The notes under the pieces: generated by a model
Seen by the model: only the letters and a program-made list of their open reading frames with translations
Databases searched by the model: none
Told to the model about the DNA's origin: nothing
Assembly: GCA_050741255.1 (NCBI GenBank)
Contig: JBOIEQ010000110.1
Coordinates: forward strand, 1-14,524
DNA from: CAZXNF01 sp050741255
GTDB taxonomy: Bacteria > Pseudomonadota > Gammaproteobacteria > Burkholderiales > SG8-41
Direction of reading: 5' to 3'
Length of the DNA stretch: 14,524 nucleotides
In this document: piece after piece, positions 1 to 5,929 of the stretch
Layout: each line of letters begins with the position of its first letter
How positions within the stretch are numbered: position 1 is the stretch's first letter
Position numbers and translations under genes: made by a program

Positions 1-32
1 GCGCCGAGCACCACGAGTTTGCGCGTGTTCAT
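1..32 (-). CDS. dxr: 1-deoxy-D-xylulose 5-phosphate reductoisomerase, N-terminal fragment
   Basis: Only the first ten codons are inside the window; they read MNTRKLVVLG on the minus strand. This resembles the start of DXP reductoisomerase, where a short basic stretch leads into the first strand of the NADPH-binding Rossmann fold, just before its glycine-rich loop. The enzyme makes 2-C-methyl-D-erythritol 4-phosphate in the MEP isoprenoid pathway, the precursor supply for the prenyl chain made by the neighbouring uppS. The ATG lies 7 bases after the cdsA stop, and a GAGG Shine-Dalgarno (minus strand 41-38) overlaps that stop with 5-base spacing. Identity rests mainly on position after cdsA in the conserved rpsB-to-dxr order; ten residues alone would not prove it. 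Confidence 0.8.
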   Translation of the reverse strand, partial: MNTRKLVVLG

Positions 33-39
33 GTGGGCC

Positions 40-864
40 TCATCCGGGCCAGGTCACCACGAGCGCCGCGAGCGGCAATGCGGCCGTCAGTGCGTCCAAG
101 CGGTCGAGCACGCCGCCGTGGCCGGGCAGCAGCCGTCCGCTGTCCTTGACCTGCGCGCGGCGTTTCAGCCACGACTCGAACAGGTCGCCGATGATACCGA
201 GTGTCGCCAGCGCGAATGCGAGCGCGACCCAGCGCGCGCCGGCGAGCGGGGGAAAATCCTGCGCGACCCACGGCTGCATCGCCCAAGCATACACTGCGAC
301 CGCAAGCATCGCACCGGCCACGCCCTCCCAGGTTTTCCCCGGACTGATCGCCGGCGCCAGCTTGCGCCGTCCCCAGCGCCGGCCGCAGAAATAGGCGGCG
401 GTGTCCGCGATCCACACCACGCAAAGCACGATCAGCATCCCGCGCGGATGTGCGTGCAGCAGCACGCAGGCCCAGTAGGTCGGGATCAGTACAACGGCGC
501 CGCAGAGGAGCACCTGCGCGCGCGTCAGCGGACGCGAGGGCCGCGCGAGCACCGGCAGCGCGACCAGAATCCAGAAAGTGGTGTTCAGAAAAAGCGGTGC
601 CGACTGTGCGTAACCGCCCTGTTCCGGAACCCCCAGCAGCAACGCTACTGCAGCGGCGGCAATCGCCAATGCGTAGACCCGGTTGGCCCGTGGCGCGAGG
701 CCGGCGAGACGGCCCCACTCCGCGGCCGCGCACGCCACCACCACCGCGAGCAGTCCACCCCACGCGAGGCGTGGCAGCCACCACAGCGCTGCCACGAATG
801 CAGCGAGCAGCACGACGGCGGTCAGCACTCGCTGGCCCAGCATGGACGGTACGCCCGTGGGCAC
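40..864 (-). CDS. cdsA: Phosphatidate cytidylyltransferase (CDP-diglyceride synthase)
   Basis: This integral membrane enzyme of the inner membrane makes CDP-diacylglycerol from phosphatidate and CTP, the branch point for all phospholipids. The 274-residue product is strongly hydrophobic, with several likely membrane segments (about 10-30, 35-50, 62-80, 95-108, 115-135, 142-158, 180-200, 210-227). The C-terminal family signature is complete: SWLKR at 231-235, KD at 240-241 and HGGVLDRLD at 249-257. The conserved block around 151-181 (WIADTAAYF, then SPGKTWEG) is also present. The start is taken as GTG at 864-862, because GAGGT (877-873) sits 8 bases upstream; an ATG at 843 has only a weak site. 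The gene starts 11 bases after the uppS stop and is followed by dxr after 7 bases, so it is surely in the same operon. Confidence 0.97.
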   Translation of the reverse strand: MPTGVPSMLGQRVLTAVVLLAAFVAALWWLPRLAWGGLLAVVVACAAAEWGRLAGLAPRANRVYALAIAAAAVALLLGVPEQGGYAQSAPLFLNTTFWILVALPVLARPSRPLTRAQVLLCGAVVLIPTYWACVLLHAHPRGMLIVLCVVWIADTAAYFCGRRWGRRKLAPAISPGKTWEGVAGAMLAVAVYAWAMQPWVAQDFPPLAGARWVALAFALATLGIIGDLFESWLKRRAQVKDSGRLLPGHGGVLDRLDALTAALPLAALVVTWPG

Positions 865-872
865 CGGCAGCG

Positions 873-877
873 ACCTC
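873..877 (-). promoter_or_regulatory. Shine-Dalgarno that decides the cdsA GTG start
   Basis: The minus strand reads GAGGT here, overlapping the uppS stop codon (878-876) and standing 8 bases before the GTG at 864. The next in-frame ATG (843) has no comparable purine run. This supports the GTG start and translational coupling between uppS and cdsA. Confidence 0.7.
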
Positions 878-1676
878 AGACGAGGTCGTCATCCGCCGGG
901 TGGGTGGCGCCGAGCGCCGGGACCACGGCCGCGAGCAACTGCTCGCTGGTGCGGCCGAAGCGCCGCTCGCGGCGCTGGAACGAAGCGATCGCCGCATCCA
1001 GCGCGGTCGCATCGAAATCCGGCCACGGCAAGTCCGTGAAATAGAGCTCCGTGTACGCCAGTTGCCACAGCAGGAAGTTGGATACACGCTGTTCGCCACC
1101 GGTGCGGATGAACAAGTCGGGCTCCGGCGCGTCGGCCAGCGAGAGATAGGGCGCGAGATCGCTTTCGCCGAAACCCGCCGGCGCGAGTTCGGGACGGGCG
1201 GCCAGCATGCGCTGCACCGCCTGGATCAGGTCCCAGCGCCCGCCGTAGTTGACGGCGACCGTGAGCGTCATCCGGCGGTTGCCCGCGGTGAGCGCCACCG
1301 CGTCCGCAATCAGGCGCTGCAGCCGCGGCTCGAACGGCGAGACATCGCCGATGACGCGGAACCGGATGCCGTTCTCGTGCAGCTTGGCGATTTCCTGCTC
1401 AAGCGAGCGCACAAACAGCGCCAGCAGAAACGAAACCTCGTCCGGCGGCCGCCGCCAGTTCTCGCTCGAGAACGCGAACAGCGTGAGGTGCTCGATGCCG
1501 CGTTCGACGCACGCCTTGACCGTCTGGCGCACATTGTCGACACCGCGCGCATGCCCGGCCACGCGCGGCAGGAAGCGCTGCTTCGCCCAGCGGCCGTTGC
1601 CGTCGAGGATGATGGCGACGTGACGCGGGATCAGGCGCGGCGGCGGGATGTCCTGGGTGGTGCTGATCTGGACCAT
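876..1676 (-). CDS. uppS: Isoprenyl transferase (di-trans,poly-cis undecaprenyl-diphosphate synthase)
   Basis: This soluble cis-prenyltransferase condenses isopentenyl diphosphate onto farnesyl diphosphate to make undecaprenyl diphosphate, the lipid carrier for peptidoglycan and surface polysaccharides. The 266-residue product is of usual length. It carries DGNGRWAK at 25-32 (Asp25 is the diphosphate/Mg-binding residue), LFAFSSENWRRP at 66-77, and the C-terminal signature DLFIRTGGEQRVSNF at 187-201. The reading frame stays open upstream into frr, but homology begins only at the IPRHVAIILDGNG stretch, so the ATG at 1676 is chosen; it has only a poor ribosome site (AGG about 13 bases upstream). 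It follows frr by 26 bases and precedes cdsA by 11. The C-terminal tail ending ADDDLV is not part of the conserved fold. Confidence 0.97.
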   Translation of the reverse strand: MVQISTTQDIPPPRLIPRHVAIILDGNGRWAKQRFLPRVAGHARGVDNVRQTVKACVERGIEHLTLFAFSSENWRRPPDEVSFLLALFVRSLEQEIAKLHENGIRFRVIGDVSPFEPRLQRLIADAVALTAGNRRMTLTVAVNYGGRWDLIQAVQRMLAARPELAPAGFGESDLAPYLSLADAPEPDLFIRTGGEQRVSNFLLWQLAYTELYFTDLPWPDFDATALDAAIASFQRRERRFGRTSEQLLAAVVPALGATHPADDDLV

Positions 1677-1702
1677 CGGCGTGGCGATGCCTGCGCTCGT
1701 CG

Positions 1703-2260
1703 TCAGACCGCGAGCAGGTCCGCTTCCTTGGCCTGCAACAGCTTGTCGATCTCGGCGATGTGCCGGTCGGTCAGTTTCTGGATCTCCTCCTGCGCGCGGC
1801 GTTCCTCGTCCTCCGCGACTTCCTTCTTCTTCAGCAGGTCCTTCAGGTGATTGTTGGCGTCGCGGCGGATGTTGCGCACCGCGACGCGCGCGTTTTCCGC
1901 CTCGCTGCGCACGACCTTGATCAGGTCCTTGCGCCGCTCCTCGGTCAAGGCCGGCATCGGCACCCGCACGGTGTCGCCCATCGAGGCCGGATTCAAACCC
2001 AGGTCGGCATCGCGGATCGCTTTCTCGATCGGCGCCAGCATGTTCTTCTCCCACGGCGTCACGCCGATGGTGCGCGCATCGAGCAGTTTCACGGCGGCCA
2101 CCTGCGACAGCAGCGTCGGATTGCCGTAGTAATCCACGCTGACGTGGTCGAGCAGACCGGTGTGGGCGCGTCCCGTGCGCACCTTGCCCAGATCGGCCTT
2201 CAGCGTCTCGATGGTCTTGCCCATCTTCTGCTCGGCGGTCTTGCGCACATCAGCGATCAT
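1703..2260 (-). CDS. frr: Ribosome recycling factor
   Basis: RRF works with EF-G to split the post-termination ribosome so that it can start again. The 185-residue product has exactly the usual length. It shows the conserved KVRTGRAHTGLLDHV segment (about 26-40), TIGVTPWEKNML (about 69-80), DLGLNPASMGDTVRVPMP, LTEERRKDL and VRNIRRDANN. These belong to the three-helix-bundle domain I and the small beta domain II. The wording of the C-terminal end (IAEIDKLLQAKEADLLAV) resembles betaproteobacterial RRF. The ATG at 2260 has a good GGGAG site (2271-2267) at 6-base spacing. It lies 33 bases after pyrH in the rpsB operon. Confidence 0.98.
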   Translation of the reverse strand: MIADVRKTAEQKMGKTIETLKADLGKVRTGRAHTGLLDHVSVDYYGNPTLLSQVAAVKLLDARTIGVTPWEKNMLAPIEKAIRDADLGLNPASMGDTVRVPMPALTEERRKDLIKVVRSEAENARVAVRNIRRDANNHLKDLLKKKEVAEDEERRAQEEIQKLTDRHIAEIDKLLQAKEADLLAV

Positions 2261-2293
2261 CGGATTCTCCCGTCCCCATCGACAAGCACAGAC

Positions 2294-3022
2294 TCACGCG
2301 TGCACCCGTGTGCCCTCGTCCTGCCCCAGCACCACCCGCTTCAGTGCGCCGGCCTTGAAGATGCTGAACACGATGATTGGCAGCTTCTGGTCGCGGCACA
2401 GCGCCAGCGCGGTGGCGTCCATCACCTTGAGATTCTTGATGATCGCCTCGTCGAAACTGAGGCTCTCATAGCGCGTCGCCGCCTTGTCCGTTTTCGGGTC
2501 GGCGGTATACACGCCGTCGACCTTGGTCGCCTTCAGTACGATCTGCGCCTCGATCTCGCGCCCGCGCAGCGCCGCCGCGGTGTCGGTGGTGAAGAACGGA
2601 TTGCCGGTGCCGGCAGCGAAGATGACGACTTTGCCCTCTTCGAGATAACGAATGCTCTTGCCACGGATGTAGGGTTCCACCACCGGTTCGATGTTGAGCG
2701 CCGACTGCACGCGCGCGTTCAGCCCCGCTTGCCGCATGGCGTCCTGCAGCGCCAGCGCGTTCATGACCGTCGCCAGCATCCCCATGTAATCGGCGGTCGC
2801 ACGGTCCATGCCGGCCGCGCCCAGCGCGACGCCGCGGAAAATGTTGCCGCCCCCGATGACGACGCCGACCTCGACCTTCAGCGCCACCACCTCCGCAATC
2901 TCGCGCACGATGCGGTCCACCGTCGGGCGGTGGATGCCGTAGGGCTCATCGCCCATCAGCGCCTCGCCGCTCAGCTTGAGCAGGATGCGCTGGTAGGCAG
3001 GGGTCGGTACGGTGTCGGGCAT
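2294..3022 (-). CDS. pyrH: Uridylate kinase (UMP kinase)
   Basis: Bacterial UMP kinase phosphorylates UMP to UDP with ATP in pyrimidine nucleotide synthesis. It is a hexameric amino-acid-kinase-fold protein, in well-studied bacteria activated by GTP and inhibited by UTP. The 242-residue product has KLSGEAL at 16-22 (ATP-binding lysine), GGGNIFRG at 57-64, MDRATADYMGM at 72-82 and GTGNPFFTTDTAAALRG at 138-154 (UMP binding), then KATKVDGVY at 164-172. All key motifs are intact. The gene begins 5 bases after the tsf stop, and no Shine-Dalgarno is visible in the 15 bases before the ATG (minus strand reads TGACCCCTATG), so translation is probably coupled to tsf. Confidence 0.98.
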   Translation of the reverse strand: MPDTVPTPAYQRILLKLSGEALMGDEPYGIHRPTVDRIVREIAEVVALKVEVGVVIGGGNIFRGVALGAAGMDRATADYMGMLATVMNALALQDAMRQAGLNARVQSALNIEPVVEPYIRGKSIRYLEEGKVVIFAAGTGNPFFTTDTAAALRGREIEAQIVLKATKVDGVYTADPKTDKAATRYESLSFDEAIIKNLKVMDATALALCRDQKLPIIVFSIFKAGALKRVVLGQDEGTRVHA

Positions 3023-3027
3023 AGGGG

Positions 3028-3960
3028 TCAGGACGGCTGCTTCTCGACTTCTTGTTGCTTCTTCGCCAGCTCGGCCTGCGCCTTCACCTCGGCCGCGAAG
3101 TCGTCCTTCTTCTTCTCGATGCCCTCGCCGACGACGAACAGGCTGAACCCATGCACGGTGGCGCCCTTGCCTTTCAGCAGTTTCTCCACGGTTTCCTTGT
3201 CGTTCTTCACGAACGGCTGGCCGAGCAGCGTGATTTCCTTCAGGAATTTCTGCACCGATCCATCGACACGCTTGGCGAGAATGTCCGGCGGAATCGGCTT
3301 GCCCGATTTGGCGGCGTCTTCCGCCGCCTTCTCGGCCGCGACGCGGCGTTCGCTTTCGATCTGTTCGGGCGCCACACCGGAGGCGTCGAGCGCCTGCGGC
3401 TTGGCCGCCGCGATGTGCATCGCGAGATCCTTGCCGAGTTCGACATCGCCACCGGCGACGTCGACCAGCACGCCGATCCTCGAGCCGCCATGGATGTAGC
3501 TCGCCAGCTTGCCTTTCGCCTCGAACCGCGCGAAGCGCCGGATGTTGATGTTTTCACCGATCTTGCCGACCAGCGCGGCGCGCGTGCTTTCGACCGTGCC
3601 GCCGTCCAGCGGCAGCGCCGACAGGGCAGCGACGTCGGCGGGATTGCGCGCGGCGACCAGCGCCGCGACATCACGGGCGAATTTCAGGAAATCCTCGTTC
3701 TTGGCGACGAAATCGGTCTCCGAATTGACTTCGACGATTGCGCCCAGTTTGCCCGCCTCGTCGATCTTCACGGCCACCACACCCTCGGCCGCGATGCGGC
3801 CGGACGCCTTGCTCGCCTTGTTGCCGAGCTTGACCCGCAGCAGTTCCTCGGCCTTGACGAGATCGCCGCCGGCCTCGGCCAGCGCCTTCTTGCATTCCAT
3901 CATCGGCGCATCGGTCTTGTCCCGCAGCGCCTTCACCATTCCTGCTGTCACTTCCGCCAT
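3028..3960 (-). CDS. tsf: Translation elongation factor Ts
   Basis: EF-Ts is the nucleotide exchange factor that releases GDP from EF-Tu. The start is taken at the ATG at 3960 (MAEVTAGMVK), giving 310 residues. An ATG five codons upstream (3975) lies next to a terminator and has no ribosome site, whereas GGAG (3973-3970) sits 9 bases before 3960. The N-terminal domain (about 1-55) carries the first signature LRDKTDAPMMECKKAL at 12-27. The second signature EVNSETDFVAK (about 77-87) includes the TDFV motif that contacts EF-Tu. The core and C-terminal part contain VDGSVQKFLKE, QPFVKNDKETVEKLL and VGEGIEKKKDDFAAEV. Overall wording resembles Betaproteobacteria by recall. It lies downstream of rpsB across a terminator-like hairpin. 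Confidence 0.97.
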   Translation of the reverse strand: MAEVTAGMVKALRDKTDAPMMECKKALAEAGGDLVKAEELLRVKLGNKASKASGRIAAEGVVAVKIDEAGKLGAIVEVNSETDFVAKNEDFLKFARDVAALVAARNPADVAALSALPLDGGTVESTRAALVGKIGENINIRRFARFEAKGKLASYIHGGSRIGVLVDVAGGDVELGKDLAMHIAAAKPQALDASGVAPEQIESERRVAAEKAAEDAAKSGKPIPPDILAKRVDGSVQKFLKEITLLGQPFVKNDKETVEKLLKGKGATVHGFSLFVVGEGIEKKKDDFAAEVKAQAELAKKQQEVEKQPS

Positions 3961-3969
3961 GCTGGCTTG

Positions 3970-3973
3970 CTCC
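3970..3973 (-). promoter_or_regulatory. Shine-Dalgarno deciding the tsf start
   Basis: GGAG on the minus strand stands 9 bases before the ATG at 3960. The alternative ATG at 3975 is preceded only by a T-run and GCGG. Because this GGAG overlaps the alternative start codon region, the shorter 310-residue protein is preferred. Confidence 0.65.
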
Positions 3974-3980
3974 ATCCGCT

Positions 3981-4008
3981 AAAAAAAAGGGGCCCCGATA
4001 CAGCCCCT
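3981..4008 (-). terminator. Intrinsic terminator or attenuator between rpsB and tsf
   Basis: On the minus strand AGGGGC (4008-4003) pairs with GCCCCT (3993-3988) across a 9-base loop, and the 3' arm runs into eight T residues (3988-3981). This is the classical rho-independent layout, though the stem is only 6 base pairs. It lies 43 bases after the rpsB stop and about 20 bases before the tsf start. Because tsf, pyrH and frr follow with no obvious promoter in the gap, I infer a leaky terminator that lowers downstream expression relative to S2. A comparable attenuating element between rpsB and tsf is known in E. coli. Confidence 0.7.
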
Positions 4009-4016
4009 GTTGCAGC

Positions 4017-4035
4017 CCCGGCGCCATGCGCCGGG
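4017..4035 (-). other. Perfect 8-bp hairpin after the rpsB stop
   Basis: CCCGGCGC and GCGCCGGG (4017-4024 and 4028-4035 on the plus strand) form an 8-base-pair all-GC stem with a 3-base loop. It sits between the rpsB stop (4051) and the terminator hairpin at 3981-4008. It has no T-run of its own. It may stabilise the rpsB 3' end or act as a processing or pausing structure; the role is inferred. Confidence 0.55.
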
Positions 4036-4050
4036 ATCGTTGCCCGGGCG

Positions 4051-4788
4051 CTAGGCGTGCTCTTCGACCTCGACGAATTCGTCGTCGCCCTTGACGGTTT
4101 CGCGCAGGGACTGCGCGCGCCCTTCCAGAATCGCGTCCGCCATGCCGCGCGCATACAGCCGGATCGCGCGGCTGGAGTCGTCGTTGCCGGGGATCGGATA
4201 GTCGATGCCTTCGGGCGAGTGATTGGTGTCCACGACGCCAATCAGCGGAATGCCGAGCTTCTTGGATTCGCAGACCGCGCCCTTGTGGTAACCCACGTCG
4301 ATGACGAACACCGCGTCGGGCGGACCGTTCATTTCCTTGATGCCGCCGAGGCTGCGCTGCAGCTTCTCGAGTTCGCGCGTGCGCAGCAAGCCTTCCTTCT
4401 TGGTCAGCTTGTCGAAGGAACCGTCTACCTTCATGGCGTCCAGGTCGCGCAGGCGCTTGATCGAGGCCTTAACCGTCTTGAAGTTGGTCAGCATGCCCCC
4501 GAGCCAGCGATGGTCCACGTACGGGGTGCCTGCGCGCTCGGCTTCCTCGCGCACGATTTCCCGGGCTTGCCGTTTGGTGCCGACAAAGAGGATCTTGCCG
4601 CGATTGGCGGACAGCTGGCGGGCAAACTTGAGGGCGTCGAGGTAACGCGTGAGCGTCGTCTCGAGATTGATGATGTGGATCTTGTTGCGGTGGCCGAAGA
4701 TGAACGGCGCCATCTTCGGGTTCCAGAACCGCGTCTGGTGACCGAAGTGCACTCCGCACTCCAGCATCTCGCGCATGGTGGTCGACAT
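4051..4788 (-). CDS. rpsB: 30S ribosomal protein S2
   Basis: S2 binds late to the 30S subunit on the back between head and body and is needed for S1 to bind. The 245-residue product is full length. It begins MSTTMREMLECGVHFGHQ, matching the first S2 signature, and continues with TRFWNPKMAPFIFG, FVGTKRQAREIV, the WLGGMLTNFKTVK segment, and the second signature around DAVFVIDVGYHKGAV and VDTNHSPEGIDYPIPGNDD. The ATG at 4788 is preceded by AGGAG (4802-4798) with 9-base spacing. It is first in the operon, behind a structured leader of about 216 bases. In E. coli S2 represses its own operon through the leader; the same is plausible here. Confidence 0.98.
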   Translation of the reverse strand: MSTTMREMLECGVHFGHQTRFWNPKMAPFIFGHRNKIHIINLETTLTRYLDALKFARQLSANRGKILFVGTKRQAREIVREEAERAGTPYVDHRWLGGMLTNFKTVKASIKRLRDLDAMKVDGSFDKLTKKEGLLRTRELEKLQRSLGGIKEMNGPPDAVFVIDVGYHKGAVCESKKLGIPLIGVVDTNHSPEGIDYPIPGNDDSSRAIRLYARGMADAILEGRAQSLRETVKGDDEFVEVEEHA

Positions 4789-4845
4789 GTCAAAACTCTC
4801 CTGTCAGGGTTGAGCCTCCACCCGCATAGTCGGCCCGGTTTGCAC

Positions 4846-4982
4846 GACGATCGCCAGCTGATCGTCAGTTTTACCGGGCACCCAGACTGATGCGCTGGCC
4901 GGGAAATCCCGCCAGCGAAGCGGGTGTGCGTATTACGTTCGTTCCCGGTCACTGGACTCCGCTCCTCCGGACCCTCCGGAGG
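4846..4982 (-). promoter_or_regulatory. Structured rpsB leader, candidate S2 autoregulatory element
   Basis: The predicted 5' untranslated RNA contains three strong hairpins in transcript order. The first pairs CCTCCGG with CCGGAGG (plus positions 4964-4970 and 4976-4982, 5-base loop). The second pairs CGCTGGC with GCCAGCG (4893-4899 and 4911-4917), with an inner GGG/CCC stem, a four-base loop and one bulged base. The third pairs GACGATC with GATCGTC (4846-4852 and 4860-4866, 7-base loop). A long conserved rpsB leader bound by S2 is known in gammaproteobacteria. Whether this one is the same element is inference from position and structure only. Confidence 0.5.
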
Positions 4983-5010
4983 TACTGCCGAAACCGGATA
5001 ACAACCTGTA

Positions 5011-5040
5011 ATTCTATCATTCGTAAGCTAAAATGCTCAA
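5011..5040 (-). promoter_or_regulatory. Probable sigma70 promoter of the rpsB operon
   Basis: On the minus strand TTGAGC (5040-5035) is followed after 18 bases by TAGAAT (5016-5011), close to the TTGACA and TATAAT consensus. It lies in an AT-rich patch in otherwise GC-rich DNA. Transcription would begin near 5004 and give an rpsB leader of about 216 bases. It is the best candidate I can find upstream of rpsB; no experimental start is known to me. Confidence 0.6.
5029..5034 (+). promoter_or_regulatory. Possible -10 box for map-glnD
   Basis: TAAAAT on the plus strand is the best -10-like hexamer upstream of map; no good -35 hexamer is seen 16-18 bases before it. It would lie between the -35 and -10 of the divergent rpsB promoter, so the two promoters would overlap and could compete. 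Transcription from here would exclude the ATG at 5033 and favour the map start at 5120. Confidence 0.3.
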
Positions 5041-5119
5041 CTTTGCGCCCCGGGCCAGCCCCGGCCGCAGCCGCCCCGACCACCGTTACCCGTTATTCGC
5101 CCCTACCGACCCCCGACCC

Positions 5120-5929
5120 ATGCCCGTATCCCTCAAAACCACCTCCGACATCGAAAAAATGCGCGTAGCCGGCCAGTTGGCGGCGGAAGTCCTCGACGTC
5201 GTGGCTGCCCATGTCAAACCCGGGGTCAGCACCGCCGAACTCGACCGGGTGTGCCACGACCACATCGTCAACGTGCAGCACGCCATACCGGCGCCGCTTA
5301 ACTACGCGCCGCCCGGCTACCCGCCGTTCCCGAAATCGATCTGCACCTCGGTCAATCACGTGGTCTGCCACGGCATCCCGGGCGACAAAAAACTCAAGGC
5401 GGGGGACGTGGTCAACGTCGACGTGACGGTCATCAAGGACGGCTTCCACGGGGACACCAGCCGCATGTTCTACGTGGGTGAGCCCTCGATCCAGGCCCGC
5501 CGCCTGTGCGACCTGACCTACGAATGCATGTGGCAGGGCATCGCGCAGATCAAACCGGGGACGCGGCTGGGCGATATGGGCCATGCGATCCAGACTTACG
5601 CTGAAACCAACGGGCTGTCCGTCGTACGCGAGTTCTGCGGCCATGGCATCGGGCGGCGCTTCCACGAGGAACCCCAGATACTGCATTACGGCCGCCGCGG
5701 CACCGGACTTACCCTGGAGGCCGGTATGACATTCACGGTCGAGCCCATGATCAACGCCGGCCGGCCGGACATCCGCCAGTTGGCCGACGGCTGGACCGTG
5801 GTGACCAAGGACCACAGCCTGTCCGCGCAGTGGGAGCACACCGTACTCGTTACCGAGCAGGGGTTCGAGCTGCTGACCGTGTCGCCCGGCATGCCCGCGC
5901 CGCCCGCGTTCGCGCGCGCGCATGCCTGA
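5120..5929 (+). CDS. map: Type I methionine aminopeptidase
   Basis: This cytoplasmic dinuclear metalloenzyme removes the initiator methionine from new proteins. The 269-residue product has all expected metal and catalytic residues: His84 in VCHGIPG, Asp101 in NVDV, Asp112 in HGDTSRMF, His175 in the signature FCGHGIGRRFHEEP, Glu208 in TVEPMIN and Glu239 in WEHTVLVTEQGFELLT. The frame is open to an ATG at 5033, but those extra residues are Pro/Arg-rich and not conserved, so the ATG at 5120 (MPVSLKTTSDIEKMR) is chosen. The bases before it are C-rich with no Shine-Dalgarno, so initiation may be weak or leaderless-like. A short Pro/Ala tail (about 255-269) follows the conserved fold and overlaps the glnD start. 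It is divergent from rpsB. Confidence 0.97.
   Translation: MPVSLKTTSDIEKMRVAGQLAAEVLDVVAAHVKPGVSTAELDRVCHDHIVNVQHAIPAPLNYAPPGYPPFPKSICTSVNHVVCHGIPGDKKLKAGDVVNVDVTVIKDGFHGDTSRMFYVGEPSIQARRLCDLTYECMWQGIAQIKPGTRLGDMGHAIQTYAETNGLSVVREFCGHGIGRRFHEEPQILHYGRRGTGLTLEAGMTFTVEPMINAGRPDIRQLADGWTVVTKDHSLSAQWEHTVLVTEQGFELLTVSPGMPAPPAFARAHA

Larger units (their letters stand above)
4789..5119. other. Divergent intergenic region between rpsB and map (331 bases)
   Basis: No coding sequence of its own is supported here. Toward rpsB (minus strand) it holds a sigma70-like promoter (5040-5011) and a leader with three hairpins (4964-4982, 4893-4917, 4846-4866) before the Shine-Dalgarno at 4802-4798. Toward map (plus strand) it holds a possible -10 box (5029-5034) and then a C-rich stretch, 5041-5119, poor in purine runs. 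It is less GC-rich near 5000-5040 than the genes on either side, as expected for overlapping promoters. Confidence 0.75.

Noticed and set aside
1677..2054. N-terminal extension of uppS into frr
   Set aside because: The frame is open, but the 126 extra residues are charged, non-conserved translation of frr in another frame; the family starts near the IPRHVAIILDGNG segment.
1760..4890. Long plus-strand open frames (579 and 612 codons) across frr, pyrH, tsf and rpsB
   Set aside because: They are antisense to well-recognised essential genes, have Arg/His/Asp-rich low-complexity content, show no family motif, and are expected in high-GC DNA.
4964..4982. CCTCCGG repeats as an operator or CRISPR-like repeat
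   Set aside because: There are only two copies close together and they pair as a hairpin in the rpsB leader; there are no spacers or further units.
5033..5119. Upstream ATG extending map by 29 residues
   Set aside because: The added residues are Pro/Arg-rich and unlike the family; the ATG would overlap the putative promoter -10. The 5120 start fits the known length.
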